DNA from: Betaproteobacteria bacterium
GTDB taxonomy: Bacteria; Pseudomonadota; Gammaproteobacteria; Burkholderiales; Casimicrobiaceae
Length of the DNA stretch: 14,204 nt
NCBI GenBank assembly: GCA_005889025.1
Contig: VBCZ01000344.1
Span: 1-14,204 of the forward strand
Reading direction: 5' to 3'
Part shown: positions 1-6,970 of the stretch, piece after piece
How the letters are laid out: every line of letters starts with the position of its first letter
Numbering within the stretch: the first letter of the stretch is position 1
Program-made: the position numbers and the translations under genes
Notes under the pieces: generated by a model
Told to the model about the DNA's origin: nothing
Databases searched by the model: none
What the model saw: the letters and a program-made list of their open reading frames with translations, nothing else

Positions 1-660
1 AAGTACGTTGCAATGGGCGAATTCGCGAATGAGGAAGATCGGATTCTTGCTGGGCGCGCGATGATCGACGCCCGTATCGGGAATGTACCAGTTGAACAGC
101 GCCGCAATTCCGTATGTGCCCATGATGACCGCTATCGCGGCTTGCGGAGGCGTATCGATCCCGGTATCGATGCGCGGCACATCGATCGCAAGGAGCACGC
201 TCGACACCGGACCGCTGATCAGCATGCCGCCGAGCAGCACGCCGAGAATGATCGAGGCGACCGTCGTTCCCTCGATCCATCCGTTGGCGACGACCAGTTG
301 GCGAGGCGGCAAAAGCTCGGTAAGAATTCCGTATTTCGCCGGCGAGTATGCCGCGGCGCCGAGACCGACGAGCGCGTACGCGCCGAGAGGGTGAAGCGTA
401 AACAACATGAGCGAGCAACCGACGATCTTCACCGCATTCGTAATCAACATGACGCGCCCCTTGGGCATTGAATCGGCGAAGGCGCCCACCAAGGGAGCGA
501 GCAAAACGTAGGAGATCACGAAGCACTGCTTCAGCGCCGGGGTCATCCATGCGGGCGATTCGAGATCGCGCAGCATCTGGATGGCTGCAACGAGCAGCGC
601 ATTGTCGGCGAGCGACGAAAAAAACTGCGCCGCCATGATGATGTAAAACCCGGACTTCAT
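1..660 (-). CDS. lplT: Lysophospholipid transporter LplT (N-terminal part, cut by window edge)
   Basis: Inner-membrane major facilitator superfamily protein that in characterised relatives flips lysophospholipids inward for re-acylation. Reverse-strand translation is open for all 220 codons from the ATG at 660 to the window edge, so the C-terminal part is missing. It begins MKSGFYIIMAAQFFSSLADN, the typical LplT start with the conserved SLADN motif in the first membrane segment. Further family marks are a basic loop after FADSMPKGR (about residues 61-69), the segment AAYSPAKYGILTELLP (about 103-118) and NGWIEGTT (about 126-133). Several hydrophobic segments alternate with short loops. A GGAGG sits only 3 nt before the ATG, which supports this start but is closely spaced. 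It is divergent from alr, with 169 bp between them. The family call is by recalled motifs; whether the missing half is intact is unknown. Confidence 0.9.
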   Translation of the reverse strand, partial: MKSGFYIIMAAQFFSSLADNALLVAAIQMLRDLESPAWMTPALKQCFVISYVLLAPLVGAFADSMPKGRVMLITNAVKIVGCSLMLFTLHPLGAYALVGLGAAAYSPAKYGILTELLPPRQLVVANGWIEGTTVASIILGVLLGGMLISGPVSSVLLAIDVPRIDTGIDTPPQAAIAVIMGTYGIAALFNWYIPDTGVDHRAPSKNPIFLIREFAHCNVL

Positions 661-734
661 TGTCCTCCAGTTGTTCCAGCGCTCTGAAAAACTTTGCAGC
701 CGCGGGCGGGGGCCGGTGAGCGCTGGCTGCGCTT

Positions 735-782
735 GTGTATAATTGTTGTAGTTGACTGGCGCATGCGGCTCGCGCCTTATAC
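735..782 (+). promoter_or_regulatory. Candidate promoter elements in the lplT/alr divergent region
   Basis: An AT-rich island in otherwise GC-rich DNA. A perfect -10 hexamer TATAAT lies at 738-743 on the plus strand, but no good -35 is found 16-18 bp upstream. A second option is TTGACT at 752-757 with TTATAC at 777-782 (spacer 19 bp, longer than ideal), which would start transcription about 40 nt before alr. The same AT-rich patch could also serve lplT on the other strand. Position relative to alr is reasonable, but the exact promoter is undecided. Confidence 0.35.
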
Positions 783-829
783 CACGTTTTTTCCTCAGAC
801 AAAACCGGCCGCCCGCGGTTCGCGCCGTC

Positions 830-1924
830 ATGTCTCGTCCTATCCTCGCACAAGTCAATCTCGCCGCGCTGAAAGCAAACGTGCACGTCGCGCGCGAGCG
901 CTGTCCTGGCGCGCAATTGTTGGCTGTGGTGAAGGCCAACGCTTACGGGCACGGACTGGCGCGTATCCTTCCGGCGCTCGCCGAGACCGACGGATTGGCG
1001 CTGATCGAGCTCGATGCCGCGGTGGCGATGCGAGAGCAACATTACGTTCGGCGCCTGCTTTTGCTCGAGGGATTTTTTGCGGCCGATGAACTGCCGGAGA
1101 TCGCCAACCGGCGTCTTGCGATTGTTGTGCACCACATGGAGCAGGTCCGCATGCTGGAAACGACAACTTTGCCGCGTCCGCTGGAAGTTTTCGTCAAGGT
1201 CAATACCGGGATGAATCGCCTCGGCTTCCGGCCCGACGAACTGCGCGGCGTCGTCGAGCGCCTGTCGGGCGCAACGACTGTCGCTGCGCTGCGATTGATG
1301 ACGCACTTCGCTCGCGCCGACGAGGACGAGGGCCTGCACGAGCAATTGCAAAGATTCGAGGATGCGTGCAAGGGACTGCCCTACCCCCGCTCGCTCGCCA
1401 ATTCCGCGGGGGTTATCCGATTCAAGGAGGTCGGCGGAGATTATGTGCGTCCCGGCATCATGCTGTACGGCTCATCGCCGTTTCCGTACGATACGGCGGA
1501 AATGCTGGGCCTTCAGCCGGTGATGACCTTGAGGAGCGAATTGATCGCAGTGCAGGAGATCAAGGCGAACGAAAGCGTCGGATACGGCGGCGGATATACC
1601 GCCGCGCGCGCGCATCGAATCGGTGTGATCGCATGCGGCTACGCCGATGGTTACCCGAGGCACGCGCCCAACGGCACGCCGGTGCTGGTATGCGGCAAGA
1701 AAGTCCGCACGGCGGGACGCGTTTCGATGGATCTGATGACCGTCGACCTGACGGATGTGCCGGAGGCCACCGTCGGCAGCCCCGTCGTTCTGTGGGGCGC
1801 GGGACTGCCTGTCGATGACGTGGCTGCGGCGGCAAGCACGGTTGGCTACGAATTGCTGTGTGCAGTCGCTCCGCGCGTTCCATTTGTCGTCACGCAGTTC
1901 GGCAGACTCGATATCGAGCTGTAA
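830..1924 (+). CDS. alr: Alanine racemase, biosynthetic type
   Basis: PLP-dependent cytoplasmic enzyme interconverting L- and D-alanine, supplying D-Ala for peptidoglycan. The 364-residue product matches the usual family length. The PLP-binding lysine is K35 in AVVKANAYGHG. VNTGMNRLGF (124-133) carries the conserved Arg that contacts the cofactor ring. The C-terminal domain has ESVGYGGGYTA, with the probable catalytic Tyr252 of the other subunit's active site, then CGYADGYPRH (269-278) and GRVSMDLMTVDL (296-307). The reading frame extends upstream to a TTG at 752, but ATG 830 aligns with known N-termini, so I use it. No clear Shine-Dalgarno precedes it. hldD follows after 40 nt, so the two may be co-transcribed. 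Pairing with a divergent lplT fits envelope maintenance. A catabolic DadX role cannot be excluded, but there is no dadA nearby. Confidence 0.95.
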   Translation: MSRPILAQVNLAALKANVHVARERCPGAQLLAVVKANAYGHGLARILPALAETDGLALIELDAAVAMREQHYVRRLLLLEGFFAADELPEIANRRLAIVVHHMEQVRMLETTTLPRPLEVFVKVNTGMNRLGFRPDELRGVVERLSGATTVAALRLMTHFARADEDEGLHEQLQRFEDACKGLPYPRSLANSAGVIRFKEVGGDYVRPGIMLYGSSPFPYDTAEMLGLQPVMTLRSELIAVQEIKANESVGYGGGYTAARAHRIGVIACGYADGYPRHAPNGTPVLVCGKKVRTAGRVSMDLMTVDLTDVPEATVGSPVVLWGAGLPVDDVAAAASTVGYELLCAVAPRVPFVVTQFGRLDIEL

Positions 1925-1964
1925 TCTTTCATCGCCGGCGCAACGGCAAAACTCGGAGTGACTC

Positions 1965-2972
1965 GTGTACATCGTCGTCACCGGCGCAGCCGGCTTCATC
2001 GGATCGAATCTCGTCAAGGCACTCAACGCTCGCGGGGAGACGCAGATTCTCGCCGTCGACGACTTGTCGGACGACGACAAGTTCCGCAACCTCGCGGACT
2101 GCGACATCGCCGATTATTTCGACAAGACCGAGTTCCTGCCCCGTCTCGCGGAAGGGGATTTCGAAGACGACATCGCGGCAGTGCTTCATCAGGGCGCGTG
2201 CTCGGACACGATGGAGACCGACGGGCGCTATATGCTTTCGAACAACTACCGATACTCGGTGTCCCTGCTGCATCACTGCCAGGAAAACGACATTCCACTG
2301 TTATACGCGTCGTCGGCGGCAGTGTACGGCGCAGGAACGACGTTTCGCGAGGAGCGCGCTTGCGAGGCCCCGCTCAACGTCTATGGCTATTCGAAGTCTC
2401 TTTTCGATCAGTACGTGCGGCGCATGCTCCCCGAGCGGACATCGCAGATCGCGGGCTTTCGATATTTCAATGTCTACGGTCCGCGCGAAGCGCACAAGGG
2501 CCGCATGGCGTCGGTGGTCTGGCATTTTTTCGAGCAATACCGCGCGACGGGGAAGGTACAGTTGTTCGAAGGTTCCGGCGGTTACGCCGCAGGCGACCAG
2601 CGCCGCGATTTCGTCAGCGTCGACGATGTGGTCAAGGTGAATCTCGATTTCCTCGACCACCCGCATCGCTCTGGAATATTCAATGTCGGGACGGGAAGCG
2701 CCGCGACTTTCAACGCGGTGGCTGCCGCGACCATCAACGCGTGCCGCGCCGCGGACGGTGCGCCACCTCTGGCTTTCGAGGAACTGCATCGCGCCGGCGC
2801 AATCGAATACATCGCCTTTCCTCCCGGTCTTGCCGCCAGATATCAGAGCGCTACGCAGGCCGATCTATCTCGCCTGCGCGGCGCGGGCTACGCAGCGCCG
2901 ATGCTGAGCGTCGAAATCGGAGTCCCGCGCTGTATCGGGGCGCTCCTTGCCCAATCGCGCGTCAACCCGTAA
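1965..2972 (+). CDS. hldD: ADP-L-glycero-D-manno-heptose 6-epimerase
   Basis: Cytoplasmic NADP-dependent epimerase converting ADP-D-glycero-D-manno-heptose to the L-glycero form, the last step in making the LPS inner-core heptose donor. The N-terminus has the Rossmann fingerprint VVTGAAGFIGSN (4-15). Catalytic residues of extended short-chain dehydrogenases are present: S116 in YASSAAVYG, and Y140 with K144 in the YxxxK of NVYGYSK. FRYFNVYGPREAHKGRMAS and the late GIFNVGTGSAATFNAVA segment are typical of HldD. At 335 residues it is slightly longer than the roughly 310-residue E. coli enzyme, mainly by a short insertion around 195-205 and a longer C-terminal region. The start is GTG, preceded by GGAG (1955-1958) at 6-nt spacing. 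The gene implies an LPS with heptose-containing core. hldE and the heptosyltransferases are not in view. Confidence 0.96.
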   Translation: MYIVVTGAAGFIGSNLVKALNARGETQILAVDDLSDDDKFRNLADCDIADYFDKTEFLPRLAEGDFEDDIAAVLHQGACSDTMETDGRYMLSNNYRYSVSLLHHCQENDIPLLYASSAAVYGAGTTFREERACEAPLNVYGYSKSLFDQYVRRMLPERTSQIAGFRYFNVYGPREAHKGRMASVVWHFFEQYRATGKVQLFEGSGGYAAGDQRRDFVSVDDVVKVNLDFLDHPHRSGIFNVGTGSAATFNAVAAATINACRAADGAPPLAFEELHRAGAIEYIAFPPGLAARYQSATQADLSRLRGAGYAAPMLSVEIGVPRCIGALLAQSRVNP

Positions 2973-3057
2973 CATCGCGACGGCGTTCAGGAAGTCCGGC
3001 GACAGACCGGATTGCTGGCGCCGCTATTCCACTCACTTTCCTGCTCGGAGGGGATCC

Positions 3058-3798
3058 ATGAAGAAATTCGTACTACTGCTCGCGGCGCTGCTGTTCTCCA
3101 CGTTTGCGCTGGCGACGGTGAATATCAACACCGCAACCAAGGAAGAACTCGATGCGCTGCCGGAGATCGGCCCGGTCAAGGCGCAGGCCATCATCGACTA
3201 TCGCAACGCCAACGGTCCGTTCAAGACGCCGGAGGACGTCATGAAAGTCAGCGGCATCAAGGAGGGGACGTTCGCCAAGATCAAGGGATTGATCTCGGTC
3301 AGCGGCGCGTCGACACCGCTGCCAGGCAGCGCGCCGGCAAAGGCCGACAGCAAGGCAAGCGCGGCACCCCCGCCTGCCATGGCGCCCGCGCAACCCAAGT
3401 CCATGGCTCCCGCGACGCCGCCGGCGATGGCGCCGGCGCAACCTAAGTCGGGAGCGCCCGCTCCAGCACCGTCTTCCGGCCCGGCCATGGCGCCTCCAAC
3501 CAAAGCCGAAACCAAAGCGGCTCCGTCCGCGGCGACTTCCGCTAAGGACGAGAAGATGACCAAGGCTGAGCAAGCGAAGGCGGACAAAGCAGCGAAGGCC
3601 AAGGCGAAAGAGGATGCGGCCAAGGCCAAGGAGGACGCAGCCAAGGCCAAGAAGGAAGCAAAGGCGGCCGAGGCGAAAGCGAAGAAGGACGCCAAAGCGG
3701 CAGCGGACAAGGCCAAGAAAGACGCCAAGTCAGCGACCAAATCGTCGGACAAGGACGCGGCGAAGGCAAGCACTCAAGACGACAAGTCGAAGAAGTAA
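3058..3798 (+). CDS. Secreted ComEA-like helix-hairpin-helix protein with Lys/Ala-rich tail
   Basis: A 246-residue exported protein in three parts. Residues 1-19 form a signal peptide (MKK, then a hydrophobic stretch ending FALA). Residues 20-82 are a ComEA-type double helix-hairpin-helix domain: VNINTATKEELDALPEIGPV, then AIIDYR, then the second hairpin at GIKEGTFAKIKGLI. Such domains bind DNA without sequence specificity, and periplasmic ComEA helps draw in transforming DNA. Residues about 85-150 are a Pro/Ala linker containing a repeat PPAMAPAQPKS at 105-115 and 121-131. Residues 150-246 are almost only Lys, Ala, Asp and Glu, resembling histone-H1-like bacterial tails. The minimal ComEA homologue lacks the last two parts. 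The start is fixed by GGAGGGG at 3047-3053. It lies 85 nt after hldD and ends just before a terminator. The DNA-binding role is inferred from the domain; use in competence is not shown. Confidence 0.85.
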   Translation: MKKFVLLLAALLFSTFALATVNINTATKEELDALPEIGPVKAQAIIDYRNANGPFKTPEDVMKVSGIKEGTFAKIKGLISVSGASTPLPGSAPAKADSKASAAPPPAMAPAQPKSMAPATPPAMAPAQPKSGAPAPAPSSGPAMAPPTKAETKAAPSAATSAKDEKMTKAEQAKADKAAKAKAKEDAAKAKEDAAKAKKEAKAAEAKAKKDAKAAADKAKKDAKSATKSSDKDAAKASTQDDKSKK

Positions 3799-3820
3799 GC
3801 ACGTCGCGAGTTGCCAAGCG

Positions 3821-3851
3821 AAACCCCGCGCCGCGCGCGGGGTTTTGTTTT
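3821..3851 (+). terminator. Rho-independent terminator after the HhH gene
   Basis: A perfect 10-bp inverted repeat (AAACCCCGCG at 3821-3830, CGCGGGGTTT at 3836-3845) with a 5-nt loop is followed by TGTTTT. It lies 22 bp past the stop of the secreted HhH gene and 44 bp before the chosen cysM start. It should end the alr-hldD-HhH transcript and implies that cysM has its own promoter or relies on readthrough. The A-run on the left arm may allow weaker action on the other strand. Confidence 0.9.
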
Positions 3852-3894
3852 ACGCATTAAAATGTCGTCGACTCGCGCGGTTGCGGTGTCCGCC

Positions 3895-4782
3895 ATGTAC
3901 AAAACCATCGAAGATACCGTCGGCAACACCCCGATCGTCCAGCTGCAGCGCCTTCCGGGATCGACCACCACTGTGCTGCTGGCCAAGCTCGAAGGCGACA
4001 ATCCTGCCGGCTCGGTCAAGGATCGTCCTGCGCTCTCGATGGTTGTCGAGGCGGAAAAGCGTGGCAAGATCAAGCTGGGCGACACCCTGATCGAGGCGAC
4101 CAGCGGCAACACCGGCATCGCGCTGGCGATGGCTGCCGCCATGCGCGGATATCGCATGGTCCTGGTCATGCCTGAGCATTTGTCCGCGGAGCGCAGACAA
4201 GCGATGCGCGCGTTCGGCGCCGAGATCGTCCTTACCCCCAAGGCCGGCGGCATGGAAACGGCCCGGGACATCGCGGAAAAGATGCGCGCGGAGGGACAAG
4301 GCATCATCCTCGACCAGTTTGCCAATCCGGACAATCCGCTGTCGCACTACAGGGGAACGGGCCCGGAAATCTGGCGCGATACCGACGGGCGGATCACGCA
4401 TTTCGTGTCGAGCATGGGCACGACAGGCACGATCATGGGTGTTTCCAAGTTCCTCAAGGAAAAGAACCCGCGGATCGCGATCATCGGCTGCCAGCCCGAT
4501 GAAGGGTCGCAGATCCCCGGCATACGCAAATGGCCGCCTGCGTATCTTCCGAAGATCTACGATCCCGCTCGAGTCGATCGGCTCGAATACGTATCGCAAG
4601 CCGATGCCGAGGACATGGCGCGCAGGCTCGCGCGCGAAGAAGGCATTTTTGCCGGGATCTCCTCGGGCGGCGCATGCGCTGTCGCCCTGCGGATTTGCGA
4701 AGAGGTCCGCGATGCCACCGTCGTCTTCGTCGTCTGCGACCGGGGCGACAGATATCTCACGACGGGCGTGTTCCCCGGTTGA
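3895..4782 (+). CDS. cysM: Cysteine synthase B (O-acetylserine sulfhydrylase, CysM type)
   Basis: Cytoplasmic PLP enzyme making cysteine from O-acetylserine with sulfide, or S-sulfocysteine with thiosulfate in CysM members. The product has 295 residues, close to the 303 of E. coli CysM. The PLP lysine is K42 in NPAGSVKDRPALSM. TSGNTG (69-74) is the substrate-binding loop and GTTGT (175-179) the phosphate-binding loop. IPGIRKWPPAYLP favours CysM over CysK, and GISSGGA (254-260) and CDRGDRYLTTGVF (281-293) complete the pattern. I choose ATG 3895 because MYKTIEDTVGNTPIVQL aligns with family N-termini. ATG 3862 in the same frame is possible, and starts further upstream would run through the terminator. 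Neither start has a strong ribosome site. A TAAAAT at 3858-3863 could be a -10 element, but no matching -35 is seen. The next gene begins at or just after its stop. Confidence 0.95.
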   Translation: MYKTIEDTVGNTPIVQLQRLPGSTTTVLLAKLEGDNPAGSVKDRPALSMVVEAEKRGKIKLGDTLIEATSGNTGIALAMAAAMRGYRMVLVMPEHLSAERRQAMRAFGAEIVLTPKAGGMETARDIAEKMRAEGQGIILDQFANPDNPLSHYRGTGPEIWRDTDGRITHFVSSMGTTGTIMGVSKFLKEKNPRIAIIGCQPDEGSQIPGIRKWPPAYLPKIYDPARVDRLEYVSQADAEDMARRLAREEGIFAGISSGGACAVALRICEEVRDATVVFVVCDRGDRYLTTGVFPG

Positions 4783-4796
4783 TCGAATCGACGTCG

Positions 4797-5579
4797 ATGA
4801 TACCGACGCTTGTCTTCGACATCGAGACCGTTCCCGATGTCGCGGGATTGCGACGTCTGCATCGCCTGCCGCAGGATCTCCCTGACGCCGACGTCCTGGA
4901 TTGCGTAGCCCAGCTCAGGCGGACATCGACCGGCGGGGATTTCTTGCAGCATCATCTTCATCGCGTCGTTGCCATTGCCTGCGCGCTGCGCGAGGGCAGC
5001 AACTTCCGGGTGTGGTCGCTGGGCGATGCGAGCGATCCCGAACCCGAGCTGATCCGGCGCTTTTTCGACGGCATCGACCGCTACACGCCGCAACTTGTAT
5101 CCTGGAACGGTGGCGGGTTCGATCTGCCGGTGCTCACCCACCGCGCGCTTATCCACGGCGTTATCGCGGCAAAGTTCTGGGACTGGGGCGACGACGATCG
5201 AGAATTCAAATTCAATAGCTACCTCGGACGCTATCACACGCGCCATCTCGATTTGATGGACGTGCTGTCGATGTATCAGCCGCGCGCGACCGCCGGCCTC
5301 GACGCCATGGCTCGACTGTCGGGCTTTCCGGGAAAGCTCGGCATGGACGGAAGCAAAGTCCATTCCGCATTCATGGACGGAAAGATCGACGATATACGCC
5401 GCTATTGCGAAACCGACGTCATGAACACTTACCTCCTGTTCCTGCGCTTTCAGCAGCTGCGCGGGACCCTGTCGGCGGCGCAATATGCGGCGGAGGTGTC
5501 GCTCTCGCGCGAGAAGATCGCCGCGACGGGACTATCGCACTGGCGCGAGTTCCTGGAAGCGTGGGATGCCAACGCGTGA
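4797..5579 (+). CDS. Predicted 3'-5' exonuclease, PolB-like DEDDy family (PF10108 type)
   Basis: Stand-alone exonuclease-fold protein of 260 residues related to the proofreading domain of family B DNA polymerases. The three DEDDy motifs are visible: Exo I FDIETVPD with D8 and E10; Exo II LVSWNGGGFDLPVL with N104 and D109; Exo III YCETDVMNTYLLFLR with Y203 and D207. All likely metal-binding acids are kept, so it is probably active on DNA or RNA ends. The natural substrate of this group is not known to me. ATG 4797 is preferred. A TTG at 4779 in the same frame overlaps the cysM stop and would add six residues, so translational coupling with cysM is plausible. No good Shine-Dalgarno is seen for either start. 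It is the last plus-strand gene before a repeat-rich junction with the convergent DUF1501 gene. Confidence 0.85.
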   Translation: MIPTLVFDIETVPDVAGLRRLHRLPQDLPDADVLDCVAQLRRTSTGGDFLQHHLHRVVAIACALREGSNFRVWSLGDASDPEPELIRRFFDGIDRYTPQLVSWNGGGFDLPVLTHRALIHGVIAAKFWDWGDDDREFKFNSYLGRYHTRHLDLMDVLSMYQPRATAGLDAMARLSGFPGKLGMDGSKVHSAFMDGKIDDIRRYCETDVMNTYLLFLRFQQLRGTLSAAQYAAEVSLSREKIAATGLSHWREFLEAWDANA

Positions 5580-5589
5580 TCGCGCGTTA

Positions 5590-5666
5590 TGTCATTCTGA
5601 GGAGCGTAGCGCCCCATTGTAGCGAGGTTCAGCGGCCTGAGATTCCTCGCCGCGCTCAGAATGACA
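5590..5666. repeat. Palindromic intergenic repeat, TGTCATTCTGAG family, copy A
   Basis: A 77-bp element bounded by perfect 12-bp inverted ends: TGTCATTCTGAG at 5590-5601 and CTCAGAATGACA at 5655-5666. It starts 11 bp after the exonuclease stop and lies between convergent genes. The interior is a degenerate copy of the family core. No transposase or T-tract is associated. It could fold in RNA and act as a 3'-end stabiliser, but that is inference. Confidence 0.8.
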
Positions 5667-5685
5667 ACCAAAATGTGACAACCAA

Positions 5686-5720
5686 TGTCATTCTGAGGAG
5701 CGCAGCGACGAAGAATCTGC
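5686..5720 (+). repeat. Intergenic repeat, TGTCATTCTGAG family, copy B
   Basis: Begins with the family motif TGTCATTCTGAG at 5686-5697 and continues into the core AGCGACGAAGAATCTGC (5704-5720). Positions 5686-5718 are identical, in inverted orientation, to 11684-11716, and the last 17 bases recur exactly at 9596-9612. No partner end is found nearby, so this is a half element, placed 34 bp from the end of the DUF1501 gene. Confidence 0.8.
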
Positions 5721-5754
5721 TTTGGCAATGCATTTGATCAGCGTGTTGGTCGCT

Positions 5755-6951
5755 TTAGGCCCGCAGGATCGGCACCGGAGCGAATTTGCCGCCGAGCGGA
5801 CCGGCGGAAGGCACGCCCCACCACCGCTCGAGCGCGGTGGCATACACACTGCGAAAGTCGATCGCATAGCCGGTGTTGCCGTCGCCGGACAGCCGCTCGA
5901 GCGCAGGCTGCTCGCCGTATAGCCCGCCGGCAACGCGGCCTCCGAGCGCAAAATGCGCGCTCGCGGTGCCGTGGTCGGTGCCGTTGGAGAGGTTCTCCTT
6001 CGGTCTGCGGCCGAACTCGGCGTACGTCAGCACCAGCGTGTCATTCCATTTCCCGAGCTCGTCGAGCGCGCTTCTGAATGCGACGATGCCGCTGGCCAGC
6101 TCGCCCAGCAGCCTCGCGTGAGTCGCAGGCTGGCCGCTGTGCGTGTCGAACCCGCCGTGCGTGACACGGACCACCGCGACGCCCGCTTGATTGGCGACGA
6201 TCTGGGATGCCGTTTTTATGGCGTTGCCGAATCCGGTTTACGGGAACTCGGTCCTGAACGCGTAATTGGCGTTGAGATGCGATGCGGCCTGCATGATGTC
6301 CGCTTCGACCTTCAGAATGTGTGCGAGCGCCTTGTTTCTCGCTTGACCCTCGGCCGCGGCGAGGCGCGCCTGCCGGAGAAACTGGTCGGTATTGGCAAGC
6401 GCGATCGCACGCGTGCCGCCGCCGGCGAGCGGTCCGAGATCCGGCGATCCGATAATGACGCCGTCGGCGGCAAAGCTTCGCGGCGTGGGCGCCGAGCTGA
6501 ACGTGCGCGTAAGCCAACCGTCCTGCAGATATTCCTCGCTCCGCGACGCGGTGTCCCAGATCTCGATCGAACGAAAATGCGACAGGTTGGGCGATGGGTA
6601 GCCGACGCCCTGAAGCACCGCGAGCTCGCGCTGGTTCCAGATCGGCAGCAGGGGTTCGAGCGCAGGATGCAGTCCTGCGCTGTCTGAGAGCTTGGCGACC
6701 TGGTCGCGGGCGATCGCTAGCTTCGGACGCAATGCGTAGTACGTCGAGCTCGCATAGGGGACGACGGTGTTGAGGCCGTCGTTGCCGCCCCTGAGCTCGA
6801 TCAGAACAAGCAGCTTGCGGTAGTCAGCCCCGGAGGGGGCGGCCGCCCAGGCGACGCGAGTTGCCGCGGAAGGCGCGAGAGCGACGACCGCCAAGCCGCC
6901 CGCGCGCTTCAGAAATCGACGTCTATCGGTGGATTTGGATGTCGGGCTCAT
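5755..6951 (-). pseudogene. DUF1501 family exported protein, interrupted by one in-frame stop
   Basis: DUF1501 proteins are exported, alkaline-phosphatase/sulfatase-fold-like proteins of unknown function, commonly paired with DUF1800. The start MSPTSKSTDRRRFLKRAGG carries a twin-arginine signal (R10-R11, then F-L-K), with likely cleavage near residue 37. KLLVLIELRGGNDGLNTVVP and the later SHFRSIEIWDTAS are typical of the family. Codon 238 (6238-6240) is TAA. The frame then continues without any shift through GFGNAIKTASQIVANQAG, GGFDTHSGQ (D269, H271), YAEFGRRPKEN and GTDHGTASAHFALGG (D326, H327) to the normal end. Without that codon it would be a full-length protein of about 397 residues. So it is a one-base nonsense mutation, a sequencing error, or a readthrough site. 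The rest is well preserved, suggesting a recent change. It lies 19 nt after the DUF1800 stop. A GTG at 6174 could start a C-terminal fragment. Confidence 0.85.
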
Positions 6952-6970
6952 TGCAGCGCTCGCACGGTGT

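Noticed and set aside
1472..2107. Minus-strand frame of 211 codons across the alr/hldD junction
   Set aside because: It overlaps two well-supported genes on the other strand and has no domain features.
3198..3773. Minus-strand Ala/Ser/Leu-rich frame that looks like a membrane protein
   Set aside because: It is the complement of the Lys/Ala-rich tail of the HhH protein: AAG and GCC codons read backwards give Leu and Gly/Ala codons. The HhH gene has a strong ribosome site and signal peptide.
5590..5666. Reading the palindromic repeat as an intrinsic terminator for the exonuclease gene
   Set aside because: The arms are 53 nt apart and no T-run follows, so it does not fit a rho-independent terminator. 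It is better described as a repeat element.
5405..5737. Small plus-strand frame ending in VILRSAATKNL-like sequence
   Set aside because: The C-terminal part is a translation of the intergenic TGTCATTCTGAG repeats, a familiar false-ORF source, and the N-terminal part overlaps the exonuclease gene out of frame.
5580..5754. CRISPR array, because of repeated motifs at short distance
   Set aside because: Copies differ in length and orientation, are not regularly spaced, and no cas genes are nearby.
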